DNA from: Persicaria tinctoria
Taxonomy: Eukaryota > Streptophyta > Magnoliopsida > Caryophyllales > Polygonaceae
Assembly: GCA_037127255.1 (NCBI GenBank)
Contig: JBANSL010000001.1
Coordinates: 30,250,501 to 30,314,500, forward strand
DNA length: 64,000 nt
Direction of reading: 5' to 3'
Position numbers and translations under genes: made by a program. Every line of letters begins with the position of its first letter. Position 1 is the stretch's first letter. Shown piece after piece: positions 31,001-42,640 of this stretch. The notes below the pieces were generated by a model that saw only the letters and a program-made list of their open reading frames with translations, was not told the origin of the DNA and ran no database searches.

Positions 31001-34000
31001 TGAGATGTTATCGAATCGAGCTGGGTAGTCTCCACCCTACCTGGAAGGGGGGTGGTGGTAGAAGAGGGATATACCACTTGATATTCTTTGTTAAGGTCTT
31101 ACTTAATATTCTGCACATATGAATTAGGAACGTGATAGAGTGGTTAATATTCCAGTACTGCATGAAGGCATCCTTTATTCTAGGTATATGCATATTATAT
31201 GTCCTCAGCGCGGTTAAAGGACCCGCAGGCGGACTCTTGGCCTGACTTGGTGGTATAGTTTCAGGTACCCGATACACTGCTTGATTTTGTGTTGTTATGA
31301 CGGGGTCCATTCATATGGCGGAGAGTGAGTGTTTGAAACTTGACTTCACCAGATTCCTGTTTTTGGGATTTCTCCCTATTTATATTCTGTTTTGACCCGG
31401 CTCTGCCGTGGCGCCCGTCATATCGTTTTCAGAACTTATGCCATTTGCATGATAAAGGATTTTCCGCGCTGTAGACTTAGGACAGGTACAAGGGTTTACC
31501 ATGGGGTCTCCAACGGACCTTCCGGATTTGGGTGAGAAATCCCACTTTAAACTACACATCTTCGATTTCAAACCTTCAAGCTGTACTCGGGGCGCAAGAT
31601 CCCAACGAGGGGTTTCATCCCTCAAAACGTAAATCGGGAATCATAATCCTGGGCCGTTACACCGTCTCTCATAGCACCCTCTTAACCTCTGTCTCTCCCT
31701 CAAACTCACAAGCCATCCCCCTTGTCATTTTGTTCTCTAGCAAAACTACAATGCCTCACCTCACATCTCCAATCCCTCCTCCTCCGACACGAAGCAGCAG
31801 CGAGCCCCAGGAGTCGCAGCCAAACACACTCGAGGCGACCCCTGTCTCCATCATCGACCCGAGCAGCACTAGCAGCGGCGCCGCAAGGCCTTCGCTGCCA
31901 CCCTTGGTTCGATTCAAGCAGCAACTCTTCCTCTAGAATCGGTCCGATGAGCTCGACGCCACCAGGAAACCCTCCCTAGCCACAGCACCAAGCTGTCACT
32001 CTGTCTCCTTTTTCTCGCACAAGCACCTCGGTAAGTTCCTTCCTTTGTGTTTCGATCGAAAACTCCGTAAAGGTCGCGCCTTTAAGCCTGTTCCTCCCTT
32101 CCTAGGCTAAGCCCACTTGATTCCGTCCCCGACGAAACCTGGCGCGACTCCGATGAGCCTCCGACGACCTAGAATCCCCATGGTGAGCGCCCTCCTCCCT
32201 CAATCTCGTGTTTTCGAATTCCTTAGGCCTATAACCTTGGTTGCCGGGACAAGAGAGTGAGTGTGAGCTTGAAAACGAGGGTGAGCGAGCACCGCCGGGA
32301 TCTCGGCTCCTTTCTTCGGACAGAGCCGCCGGCATGGAGTTTTATCTCCCTTCTTTTCCGTTTCAAACATAAGAGGAAGAGGAAGCCCATGGTGGACCCC
32401 TCCCGTCCACCTCAGCCTTAGGTCCCACTCCCTTTTGTTTTCATTTCGGTTTTACAAAAATAGGAGAATGGATTGTGCTTGGGCCTAATCTATTTCAAAC
32501 AAAACAAATGTTGGGCCATATTTGATTGATTTTAAAAAGAAAAAGATATTGGGCCTATCTTTAAAAATGGGGATTCGATTTTGAAGGTTATAAATAAAGG
32601 GTTGAATTTGATAATTTTAATAGAGAGTTGGGTTCTATAAATAAATAAATGAAATATACTATATTAAATATTATTATTGTTGAGATTTAAACTATAATAT
32701 TGGACTTGAGTTTTAAAAAGGAATTTGAAAAGGTTTTAAAGATTGGAAATGATCTTAATAAAATTTAAAAGTGAAAATTTAGAGATACCCTAACCTTGTT
32801 GGATTTATAGAAATAAGTTGATGAAAGGGTGATGTTTTATAAATGGATTTTTGGATGATTTGAGAAAGCGTTTTGAATGGTGATTTGATCTAACTTGAGG
32901 TTTTAAAAGAGTTTTGGGAAATCTTGGGAAAATGACTTAGCTTGCCTAACTTGGTGAGTAAATTTGATGACTTGTGTGTGATATTATATGCTTTAAGTAA
33001 CATTAGAAGTAGACTTATTTATATTACTTATATATGTGTTAGGTGACCATCTATGACATGTTGGCTTTCTGTATACCTAGTTGTTGCCTTTTTATGTTCT
33101 GCACTTCCAAGTGAGTTCCTATATGAGCTCACTCAGATTCGAAAAGAGATCTCCCTGCTTGTAGCCATGTGCATACTAGGTGCTTGCATTCATAATAAAG
33201 CATGTCATGTAGTATCCTACTGGGATTGCACTCATGATTGAGCATTCGTTTACTCATTGCTTTTGTAAACAGAACGGCTGTTATCTGTGATGTAACTAGA
33301 GTCTTTGCTAAGGTTATAGGATGGCATGTCCCATCGGGTCCCGTCCTGAATCAATCGAGTCATGGAACTTTCTTTACTTATATTATGAGCTGCATGCGGG
33401 CTTTATAGTGGATACGGGTTGGGCATGCGTGCTGCCCGATTATAATGGAACGCATTCACGAGCTGACCAGTCTCTGCCCTATCGAAAGGGGGTGGAGGTA
33501 GGAGAGGGGTATACCACTTGGTATTCGGTGCTAAGGCCTTATTATATTTACGCACTTGATCTTAGGAGCATGTTAGTGTGTTAATATTCCGCCTTGCATC
33601 TAGAAGCATCTTTATTAGGACTAGCGTGTGTATGTGTCTGCTTGTTTGGGATTATATTGCGTAGGGCTTCGATCTGACACCGCCCCGCATATATATTTTT
33701 TTAGGTTTGTTTTGCAGCATGATGGTTCATTGCTTCCGTGACGTGGGAACTCTCTTGGGCGATTGCAAAGAAATGGTCTAACCTCACTAACATCGCTTAT
33801 TAGATTTTGATAAATACGCTTATTGATTTGGTTTTGACCCGGCTCTGTCGTGGCACCCTCTTGTGTTACACCTTTATTCCGTTATTTGCATGACTATCGG
33901 TTTTTCTCGGTTAGACTTACGACAGGTACAAGTGACTTTCCCGGGGATTCCAACGATCCCTTCGAATTTTGGGTATGAAATCCCACTTCAAAATGTTAGG

Positions 34001-34102
34001 ATAGAATTTCAAACCTTCAACCTATACTCGGGGCGCAAGATCCTAACGAGGGGTTTCATCCCTCGAAACGTAACCCGGGAATCATAATCTCGGGCCGTTA
34101 CA
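28022..34102. mobile_element. Solo LTR (about 3.07 kb), split by a second copy of its own family
   Basis: It starts TGTAAAGGCCCGG and ends CGGGCCGTTACA, so the ends are short inverted repeats of TG...CA type. AAAGT is duplicated on both sides (28017-28021 and 34103-34107). Removing the inner copy leaves about 3.07 kb with no gag, pol or second LTR, hence a solo LTR. TGTAA...TTACA ends and 3 kb length resemble Tekay/Del-type chromoviruses, but I cannot confirm the clade. Proline-rich open frames near 31530-31980 and 32100-32335 are not supported as genes. Strand is unresolved. Confidence 0.75.
28652..31661. mobile_element. Inner solo LTR of the same family (3010 bp)
   Basis: It starts TGTAAAGACTCGG and ends GGGCCGTTACA, flanked by CCATC (28647-28651) and CCGTC (31662-31666), a 5-base duplication with one change. 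Shared blocks with the host LTR include the ACGAGGGGTTTCATCCCTC end region (31600s and 34050s) and the AACGGCTGTTATCTGTGA block (about 30826 and 33272). No internal genes are seen. It inserted about 600 bases inside the older copy. Confidence 0.75.
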
Positions 34103-34307
34103 AAAGTTTTGTCAATCAAACCTCTTTTAAAATCATTTTCTAAAAGATATTTTGACAATCTTTCATACCAAGATTGTGGGGCTTGTTTAAGACCATAAAG
34201 AGCTTTGTCAAGTTTGTAAACGTGGTTTGGAAAATCATCATTTTCAAAGCCAGGAGGTTGAGCAACATAAACTTCTTCTTTTAGAAATCCATTTAAAAAG
34301 GCACATT
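34103..34307 (-). pseudogene. Copia RT fragment (fingers/palm)
   Basis: The minus strand encodes [40 protein letters not shown] and [19 protein letters not shown]. These are highly conserved copia RT blocks. The left end meets the solo LTR and the right end meets the CACTA element at 34308, exactly between DVKS (encoded beyond 38452) and AFLNG. Confidence 0.9.
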
Positions 34308-34969
34308 CACTACTAGAATTATGCAATTAGACATCACGTGTTTTAAATCTGTCAAGAAAACACCTGATGTTAAATTAGTATGTTACATCAATTATTAAAT
34401 TTATGATGTTGAATAACATTTAAACAACTGTCAATTTTTTTGACCGATGTCAAATTGTTTGTTTAAAAAAAATTAAAATGGGCGCGGGTTTGAATTTTCT
34501 AAGTTGAACGAGCGGGATTGTAACACTTATAAAATTTACGAAAGGTTTCAAATTTTGGAGGAAAATTTCCCAATCTCCACTTCAGCTGTTTCAACTTCTC
34601 TCTCTCTCCCATTCAGCACCATCTCTTTCTCAATCACCTCCGGTCTCCACTGTCCTCCAGCTCCGGCGACCTCTCACCGCTCCGGCGAACTTTCTTCAGA
34701 TAAGAGCTCCTCCTCTTCTCTCTGCTCCAACCTCCTTGCCCGCTCACCGCCATCGTCTTGTTGTCTTCTTGAACCCTATCCCGACCCCGACCTCGCTCTT
34801 TCTCTCTCCAGAGCACCTCCTCCTCCTCCTTCTCTATCTCCGGGATCTTCGCCACCACCAGATCTACCCACCCTCCCCCATCTCTGTCATCTCTCCTCCG
34901 TTCCCATTCTCTCTGCTCTCTCTCGCTCTCGCTTTCTTCCTCTCTCTTCCGCCAATACAATCCCAGGCG

Positions 34970-35090
34970 ATGGACCTAGATCTGGAGAACGGACGCCGCC
35001 TGCAAGCATTCTTGAAAGCCCATGCTCGTCGGTGTGCCTTCTCTGTTCGCTCTCTCTGGAAGACATTACTCTTCACTCTCTCAGCAACAG
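34970..35090 (+). pseudogene. Captured first-exon-like fragment in CACTA 2
   Basis: A long C/T-rich leader (34560-34969, like a plant 5-prime UTR) precedes ATG 34970. The frame reads MDLDLENGRRLQAFLKAHAR and continues through SLWKTLLFTL to CAACAG, followed by GTATGG, a good splice donor at 35091. The following 350 bases are T-rich and intron-like. I do not recognise the protein. The exon-like boundaries suggest a host gene start picked up by the transposon, and expression from its own promoter is conceivable. Confidence 0.4.
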
Positions 35091-35703
35091 GTATGGTCTC
35101 CTTCTTTTCTCTTTTGTGCTCTTTCTTTGCTTCAGTTGTTGAAATGTATGGCTAATCCGATTTGGAGATCTAGGATTGTTGGGCTGTCCATTTTTATTTT
35201 TTATTTTTGTGTAGATATAGGGTTTGTTGCTGTTTGCTGTGATTTTGTGGTGGGATTTACATCTCACATTGTGCGATTTTTTTGTGGGATCTACACCATG
35301 AAGCTCTTATCTCTACAATTTTGCTTGACTGGTCTCTCTTCCATTTACTATTGTCAGTTTTTCACTCTGTTAGTGGTGTTGTTTTACTTGATCACTGACA
35401 GTAGGAATGTTGCTTCAGTGATGTGAAACCGAGATAATGAGATAGATCTATAAACAAACTCGAAATTCATACTGAGATAGCTCGGTGACTCATGTTCACT
35501 GGATACTATTTTGTGAAGCCCAGATGTTTGCAAATAAGCCTATGGAACCTAATTCAAGACAAAGACCAAATTAGGCACACAAATTCATTGGTTATAGATT
35601 TCTTTTTTCTTTCTTATGAGGTAAGGCTTGAACATTTAGTTAATCTACATAACCAAACACAGGCACACAAATTGATTGCTTTACAAAATTTGAGTCGGTT
35701 GTG

Positions 35704-35860
35704 CATGTTTATTGGCTTTTTATATGAGATTCTTATATGGTTCGGTATTTATACATGTTTATTGGCTTATTATATGAGATTCTTATATGGTTCGGTATTT
35801 ATACATGTTTATTGGCTTATTATATGAGATTCTTATATAGTTCAATATGTATTCATGTTC
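35704..35860 (+). repeat. 50-bp tandem repeat in CACTA 2
   Basis: Three units starting CATGTTTATTGGC at 35704, 35754 and 35804 are spaced exactly 50 bases apart, with a fourth decayed unit following. The unit includes TATATGAGATTCTTATATGG. AT-rich and non-coding. Confidence 0.85.
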
Positions 35861-36448
35861 AAGTACATAAGATTCTTATGTAATTCACTATTTGTACATG
35901 AGATTCTTATAGCAGATTTTTAAATACACGTTTATTGGTATAGATATATGTAGTAACTCTGGTATAGTTTCTTATAAATATAGTTTCTTATAAGTATAGA
36001 TATACATAGTTTCTTATATATAGTTATACACCCGCTTTGACATGTAGGTGATGGTGCCCCCTCACTCCATGCCTAATTTGGATTTTGTAGGTTTTTCCTT
36101 TTAATTTGACTTATTTTATGGATAATGATGCATATGATTAAAGTGGCATGAACAATCTAGTATTCAAGTATCAAGATACGAACTAAAGGCTAAATCAGTA
36201 CTAAGACTATCGTCTTTCTAGCTAGAAACAAGGGATCATCTCATTTTATGTCCTCATTTTATCCTAGAAACAAATCACTCTGATAATGCTTGCCTTAAAT
36301 TGTTGATTGGTGGGTTTTTTTTTGTTTTAGTATGTTCTTTTCAATTTCTTTATATCTCCTTCTCAAGGGGATTGAATCCCTGAGTTGGATTCGTGCCTTT
36401 TACTTGATTTAACCGTTGTCCATTGATGAATGCTTTCGTTTGAAGTCC

Positions 36449-36694
36449 AAACATCACGACGCATTGGAGAGACAAGACAGTGACTGTCTTACCGTTGATT
36501 CAAGAGTTGATGGATAAAGGACTGCGTGTTTGGTTTTACCGGTAAGGTAATGTGAAGTACCCAAAGACATCGATCAATTACTTGAATCTCAATTATCAAT
36601 ACATGATTTCATACTTGAATTTTACAGTGGAGATATAGATGGTGTGATACCAGTGACATCTACCAGATATAGGATAAACAAGCAGAAGAAGAAG
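36449..36694 (+). pseudogene. Serine carboxypeptidase-like gene fragment (two exons, one intron)
   Basis: Exon 1 (36449-36541) encodes WRDKTVTVLPLIQELMDKGL then RVWFY and ends at a GTAAGG donor. A short intron ends TTTTACAG. Exon 2 (36628-36694) encodes GDIDGVIPVTSTRYRINK. This is the stretch of plant serine carboxypeptidase-like (class II) proteins around the catalytic Asp, in the motif SGDxDxxVPVTSTR. Here the junction codon reads R rather than the usual S. The catalytic Ser and His parts are absent. The fragment keeps its intron, so it was captured from genomic DNA, not mRNA. A further open stretch to 36850 is unidentified. Confidence 0.75.
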
Positions 36695-37231
36695 GTAATC
36701 ATGAAGGATTCTATTACTGCGATGCTTGAAGTAGGTGTTTCGCCCAGCAAGAACCAAGCAGAAGAAGAAGCAGCCAAAAAAGCAACTCTGACTCCTCTTA
36801 TTGGATCATCCATCCAATCTGCTACCGGTGATGTATACAATATCACTTGAGGAAAGGACATAACCTTACAAGAAGTTAATATAGTATCACAGGTATGATA
36901 CTTTTATTTGCCTTTAGTGCCCATCTAAATGTCCCAAGCTTTGCTGTCATCAGAAATCGTTGAGACATTTGACCTTACAAGCAGCTACATCCTTATTCCT
37001 GACATTTTCACATCTTGAAACTCCTAACTTTTACAAGTTTTAGTTTGGAACTTAAATCAGCCTTTTTTTTGGAAATGCTTAAATTCATATCCAAGCAATA
37101 TACTAAAATGATTAGCTCATTCCAGGTTGTTACGAGCCTCGCGGACCCATTTGCTAACATAATATTCCAAGTGTTGTGGGTGGCATTTTTCTTGCATGAA
37201 CTTATTGTGAAATATTCAAGTGTGAGATACC

Positions 37232-37261
37232 CGCGTGCTTTGCACGCGGGATAGCAACTAG
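37232..37261 (+). mobile_element. Helitron-like 3-prime terminus
   Basis: CCCGCGTGC, loop TTT, GCACGCGGG form a perfect 9-bp hairpin (37230-37250), followed 7 bases later by CTAG and then T. A GC-rich hairpin a few bases before CTRR, with T as the next host base, is the hallmark of Helitron ends. I could not find the matching 5-prime TC end, so the length is unknown. The carboxypeptidase fragment lies just upstream and may have been carried by the Helitron. Confidence 0.65.
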
Positions 37262-38452
37262 TGTGTAATAAAATGTTGGTCATGCCCCTGCTGCAATTTA
37301 GTGCATGTAGTTCTTACATCCAAAGTCTGTTCTGTTAGCAACTGAATGGAGTTGAGTCTGAAGGCGGTTATGACTCAGCAGCTACTACTCAACATAGTGG
37401 TAGATCGATGGACAAGCTATTTTTATTACCTACTGATTTCTTCTCATTCTTCAGAAATAATGTATATCGTAGATATAGGGGCTAGCCATTTTTTTTTGTG
37501 ATGTTGTGGCTAGCCAATTTTGTGGCTATGAATAGCGGCAGTGTATTTTAGTTTTTGTGAATGTTATAGCATGAAGCTAGTATACATGTACATGAATGCG
37601 ATGTTCTATTGACAAAAGCGTGTTGCGTATCCAAACAAAAATATCGGATTAAATATGAAAATAGTGCATTCGTACATTTAACATCAGATCCGTCTATTGA
37701 AACAGATATCAGTATAAATTATACACATCATTATCTACAAAATAAACCGTGTGTCAATGGAGCAACAACGTCATTTTACATTTAAATCAATATGAAAAAC
37801 AAGTTTCAACATTAAAAATTATATATGAACTGATATATATTTGTCAAAGTAACATCGTTATCTACGAAATAAACAGATGTATCAATGGAGCAACAACATC
37901 ATTTTATTTTGAAAAAATTGATACAAATGTATGAAACGACATCTTCTGTGTATACAACTAACATAGTGTATTATTTTAGAACAATATAATATCACATATA
38001 ATGGACATGAAATTAATACACAGAGAATGAATACTCTCAGATGTCGATAACATTAAAACACAACATTTATGCCTATATTTCATGTGGTCGGTTAAATTAA
38101 AACCATATAAAATCATAAATTATATATAGAACATGATTATAAACGTGATCACTACAACAAAAATTGTTGTCTATGTTTTATTAAGAAATCAATTATTTTA
38201 ATAAATAAAGATGTAAATGTTACTTTTTTGCTTTAGGAGGACATCTTCACATGTTTTCAAATGACAAATTATGGATATTCATCAACAAGTGAACATGTCA
38301 TAACCAAAATTGAGGGGTTCTAATTAATAAAAGACATCTGCTTAAAACCGATGTGGAAATTTTGATCTTTTACTACACGCACAAAGAGATCGAAATTTTT
38401 TTTGAAAGACATCTGTTGACAACTGATGTATAATTGAAGTTTTCTAGTAGTG

Positions 38453-38813
38453 ATTTCACATCCATTTGAAAAAGTTTAATATTCATATAAGATGCAAAGG
38501 CAAGTAGCATACGAATAGCTTCTAATCTATCTACAGGAGCAAAAGTCTCCTCATAATCAATACCTTCTTCTTGGTCGCAGCCTTGAGCTACAAGTCTTGC
38601 CTTATTCTTGATGACCTTACCATTTTCATCCAACTTATTTCGAAAGACCCATCTTGTTCCAATGACTAATTGATGCTTGGGTCTTGGTTGGAGAGTCCAG
38701 ACCTTATTCCTCTCGCATTCGTTCAACACATTTTGCATGAGAATAATCCAATCTGGTTCTAGAAGTGCTTCAAAATAATTTTTCGGCCCTTCAAGAGACG
38801 CAAAAGCATACAA
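38453..38813 (-). pseudogene. Copia RT N-terminal fragment
   Basis: The minus strand reads NVLNECERNKVWTLQPRPK, TRWVFRNKLDENGKVIKNKA, RLVAQGCDQEEGIDYEETFA and IRMLLAFASYMNIKLFQMDV, the opening part of copia RT including the first catalytic Asp in QMDVKS. The fragment stops exactly at the CACTA 2 insertion and continues at 34307. The last coding triplets before the CACTA are followed by the ATT duplication. Confidence 0.9.
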
Positions 38814-39240
38814 ATTCTTTACGCTCGATCTAATTTGAATACTAGAATTAGGATCTGAGATATCATTCTCAGGTGGATGTGATGTGAATACTTGAACTCC
38901 CTCCTTTTAGTTTCTGGAAAAATGACGGTGTAGTCTGATGTGTCTTCAGGAACTCGAGGCTCATTGGTGTGAGTGGATTCAAGTGTTGCAGTGGTACTAT
39001 TGCTCAGGTCAAGGCCTTGAAGTTGTTGTTTAAGGTCTTGAGATTGTTCAGCAATATCCTGAATTTGTTCCTGCATGTTTTAAGCCTTTCTAGTCATTGA
39101 TCTTTCTTCTTCTTCTCCATCAGACTATTGATCTCAATGTTGATTCAAATTCAGATATGTAAAGCTATCACTCAACACCTCATTATTGCTTTCATAAAAG
39201 ACAACAAGAATTCTCTCTTCAACAATCTTAGTATGTTTAT
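38814..39240 (-). pseudogene. Copia integrase-RT linker region
   Basis: The minus strand is partly open, with a coiled Q-rich segment (QEQIQDIAEQSQDLKQQLQG) and an acidic part with PRVPEDTSDYTVIFP. It lies between integrase and RT where copia elements have a poorly conserved linker. Frames are broken by stops and shifts (near 38860 and 39077). No fold is recognised. Confidence 0.6.
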
Positions 39241-39956
39241 TTTAAACTCTATATGCTTTGCTATTTAAGGAATAACCAATAAAGATAGCTTCATCACTAC
39301 GAGAATCAAATTTTCCAAGGTTATCTTGGCCATTATTATGAACAGAGCAATTACATCCAAAGGGTTTGAAATAAGAAATATTTGGCTTTCTTCCTTTGAG
39401 AAGTTCATAAGGAGTTTTCTTTAAAATCTGACGAATCAAACATATATGCATCTACTAAGAATGTAGTTGGCGGTGTTAACAGCTTCAGCCCAAAAAAGTT
39501 TTGGCAAACCATTTTCTGAAAGCATTGTCCTAGACATATCCTCAAAGGTGTGGTTCTTTCGTTCCACAACCTCATTTTGTTGAGGTGTTCTAGGAGCTGA
39601 AAAATTGTGTGAAATGCCATATTTTGCACAAAACAAATCAAATTTTAGTTGATCAAAATCATTGCCATAATCACTTCTAATAGAAATGATAGACATGTTT
39701 TTCACAGTTTGCAACTCCTTACAAAGATTTGAAAAGTCGTATAAAGCTTCTGATTTTTCTCTTAAAAATGAAATCCATGTAAAACGAGAATAATCATCAT
39801 CAACAACAAGAATGTACTATTTTCCCTTGGGAGAGTTGACACGCGTAGGACCACATAAATTCATATGTAAAAGTTCAATGGGTCTAGAAGTACTTACAAC
39901 CATTTTGGGTTTAAAAGAACCTCGTGTTTGTTTGCCTCATGAATAAGCATATCATA
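39241..39956 (-). pseudogene. Copia integrase core and C-terminal part
   Basis: The minus strand shows IRSDYGNDFD (second catalytic Asp), YGISHNFSAPRTPQQNEVVE then RKN (catalytic Glu in NEVVE), and LPKLFWAEAVNTANYILSRC. In a shifted frame it continues KKTPYELLKGRKPNISYFKP, FGCNCSVHNN and SDEAIFIGYS, the usual end of copia integrase. A frameshift lies near 39430. The right end is cut by CACTA 1, and the N-terminal part continues beyond 45934. Confidence 0.9.
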
Positions 39957-40435
39957 CACTACCAAAAACACAGGAAATAGCCACAGTCAAATAGCCACGA
40001 ATTGGCCACGAATGACGGTGGCTAAACGGTTTAGCCACGGGCATAGCCATGAATTTGACGGTCGTCGCCATTCGAGGTTATATGCCTCGTCGCTAACAGC
40101 CACCAACCCAATATCTGTGGCTAATAGCCACGATCTGACAAGTCTGTGGCTATGCTCGTGGCCGGGTCGGGATCGTGTCATTCGTGGCTGTAGCGACGAA
40201 GTTAGCCACGATGTATGTCATGGCTGATTTCGTGGCTTGGCACGTGCAAGATGTCTAACGTCTTTCGTGGCTGATTTCGTGGCAACTGTCGTGGCCAATT
40301 AGGTGGCTAAGTTTGTGGCTTTGTTGGCTATGGCCATAGCTATTCCCGTGGCAAAATTCGTGGCTAACTTCGTGACTTCATTGCTGGCTATGCCCGTGGC
40401 TATGCCTATGGTCTTATTCGTGGCCTTATTCGTTC
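39957..40435. repeat. Left subterminal AGCCACG/CGTGGCT array of CACTA 1
   Basis: Words occur as ATAGCCACGA, GTGGCTAA, TAGCCACGG, CGTGGCTA and many variants, in both orientations, starting within 20 bases of the terminus. They stop abruptly near 40435. The array can form many small hairpins. An open frame across it is word-driven. Confidence 0.85.
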
Positions 40436-41860
40436 TATGAGCTAGGAAATAAATTTAATATAATTTTACAAATCTGTCATACAAACATATCCAAAATACA
40501 ACCATAAATTACACCATTCAAAACACATCTAAAACACAATAAAAAATTCAACAATACAACAAGTCTCAAGCACGAGTGATAGAGACAACGAACCTTTCTA
40601 CAACTAAGACACCCAAGTGAGATGTCGAAGCACCTACGTAACAAAAATGAGACAACAAACCTTTCTACAACCACCACCTTCCCCTTGTCTCATGCATACA
40701 CAATGATAGCTTCTTCTTGTAGAATGCCAATGCAAGCCTTTAGAAACTTGCACTTGTAGTCCTCCTCATACTCGGTCTACCCCTCAAGACTCCTTCAAAT
40801 CAAAGGTGGTACCTAATCTCTTATTATCTATCCATAAAAAAATACAAACATAAAACACATTTTAGATTATTCATAATAAATATGTTCAATCACACTTAAT
40901 ATGTACAAACATAAACAAATACAAAGATAAAACACATTTCAGGCTATGCAATATACAAACATAAACAAATAAGATTTACCTAATCTCTTATTATCCATGT
41001 CCACATCTAAGAACACCCTACGAGTGATTTCAGGCTCCTTTTCAATCTTCTCTTCTTGCACCTGAGCAAAAAACACATTCCAGTCAGCATGTTGTCCATC
41101 GGTGGAAATTACATCAAACTAATCCATGTCCAGAATTAATAAACAGAATCCGTATTTTACTTTTGTAATCCTGGAGACTTGTGTATCATCATTATGCAAC
41201 AAAATTCCAGCCCAAGCTTACCACTGCTAATACATGCAGTAAGTTTAGTGCTTAATCCCGGAGACCTGTTCAACATGAGTAAGTGTAACTTCAAAACTAT
41301 AAAAAGGTGTTTGTTCAAATTTATCTAGGAATAGATCATGCCTTATGCCCTCTTTAAAAATTCCAGCCCAAGCTTACCACTAAAAGCCTTTATTAACTTG
41401 AAAGTCAAAAAACAGAACATAAAACAAAAGATAGAAAATGAAAAATTTACAGAATGGAAAATTTACAGAACATAAAACAAGACAGTAATGGTGGCAGTGT
41501 AGAGGGACAATTTTTTCAGCAGTCTATGATTAGGTATATTGATAGGTCTTTTTTTACATATCATAAACAAATAATTAAACAAACAAATGAACAAAAACCC
41601 CAATTCATATTCCACACCTAAAATCTCAAATTTTAATCTACCAAATCCGTTTCAATTCTCCAAAATAATACAACATTTCAACAAAATCAATTCAATAAAG
41701 TGTATAAACGTTCTCAAGTATCAAATTGAATGAAGAATTGCAAAAAAAAAAAAAAAATTAGACCTAAAGTAGTGGAACTTACAATATTGTTGCCGGCTAG
41801 TCTCACCCTTACCCAGAGAAGAAACGCACAGCAGCGCGGCCCAGCGGCACTCTCCCGGCC
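40436..41860. other. AT-rich interior of CACTA 1
   Basis: I see no gene. Sequences such as ACAAACATAAACAAATA (about 40910 and 40950) and AATTCCAGCCCAAGCTTACC (41202-41221 and 41360-41379) are repeated, and an A-run lies at 41740-41756. Confidence 0.5.
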
Positions 41861-41864
41861 GGAG

Positions 41865-42300
41865 ACGACCTCGCTCGGAGCCTGAGTCGGAGTCGGGTCG
41901 GGGACGCCTCGCCTGCTGGTCTCAAGTATCGACAGGTCGGGGACGCCTCGCTCGGAGCCTGAGTCGGAGTCAGGTCAGGGACGCCTCGCCTACTGGTCTC
42001 AAGTATCGACAGGTCGGGGATGCCTCGCTCGGAGCCTGAGTCGAAGCCTGAGTCGGAGTTGGGTCGGGGACGCCTCGCCTGCTAGTCTCGCCCTTTCTCC
42101 GTCCCTTCTCCTTCCGTGCGCTCCCTCCGATGGTGGTTTCATGGTTTGTCGGCGTTGTTCTCCGGTGAAGGAAGACAAGAGAAGATGTGAGATGGGGAGG
42201 AAGAGAGATCTGTAATTTTTGGGCGAGAGAGACAAGGATGAAGAGGGAGCGGTCAGAGAGAAGGAGAGAACGTGTGAAATGAGGCAGCGCCCAAAGACCC
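41865..42300 (-). pseudogene. GC-rich gene-like fragment with 77-bp repeats in CACTA 1
   Basis: The minus strand looks like a plant gene start: a CT-rich leader near 42180-42300, then open frames rich in R, P, T and S. The unit beginning TCGCTCGGAGCCTGAGTCG recurs at 41871, 41948 and 42025, spaced 77 bases. Because 77 is not a multiple of three, successive units are read in different frames, which argues against selection for protein. No family is recognised. It is probably a captured first exon that later expanded. Confidence 0.35.
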
Positions 42301-42469
42301 AAAATGAATTAGGGTTGTTCCCAATTTTAGAGAGCGGGAAATTTACCGCTCAATATTCATTTGGGCGCTACAAAAATTTCGACACTGGGCATGTATTCCT
42401 TTTTTATATTTCATTCACAATTTACCTCTACAAAATAAAATCATCAATACAAATAAAAATATGATATAT

Positions 42470-42640
42470 TTTAAATAAAAAAAATAATGGTAAAAATAAT
42501 AATAGGTTAATATAATAGTTATTGTTATTATTAAAAACAAAAATTAAAAAAAATTAAATAATAAAATAATAATAACCATAATAATAATCATAATCCTAAT
42601 AATAATAATAATGAGGTTAATATAGGGTTTTATACAAGGT
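42470..42640. repeat. AT-rich simple sequence (AAT)n-like
   Basis: Imperfect runs of AATAAT and ATAATA (for example 42577-42612) lead into the tandem array. Confidence 0.7.

Larger units (their letters stand above)
34308..38452. mobile_element. Non-autonomous CACTA element 2 carrying gene fragments
   Basis: Both ends begin CACTACTAGAA (left at 34308, right as the complement ending at 38452) and are flanked by ATT (34305-34307 and 38453-38455), the 3-base duplication of CACTA elements. After the first 11 bases the ends stay similar but imperfect (both contain CAATTAGACATC or CAATTATACATC). GATGT/ACATC words recur near both ends. No transposase is seen. It holds a first-exon-like piece, a serine carboxypeptidase fragment, a 50-base tandem repeat and a Helitron-like terminus. 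Confidence 0.85.

Noticed and set aside
34504..35155. A full-length proline/serine-rich protein gene
   Set aside because: The first 460 bases look like a C/T-rich leader, overlapping frames are equally open on both strands, and only the last 121 bases before a splice donor look like a real exon.
41970..42302. Minus-strand gene in CACTA 1 as functional
   Set aside because: The 77-bp repeat changes frame between units, there is no recognised domain, and both minus frames are open.
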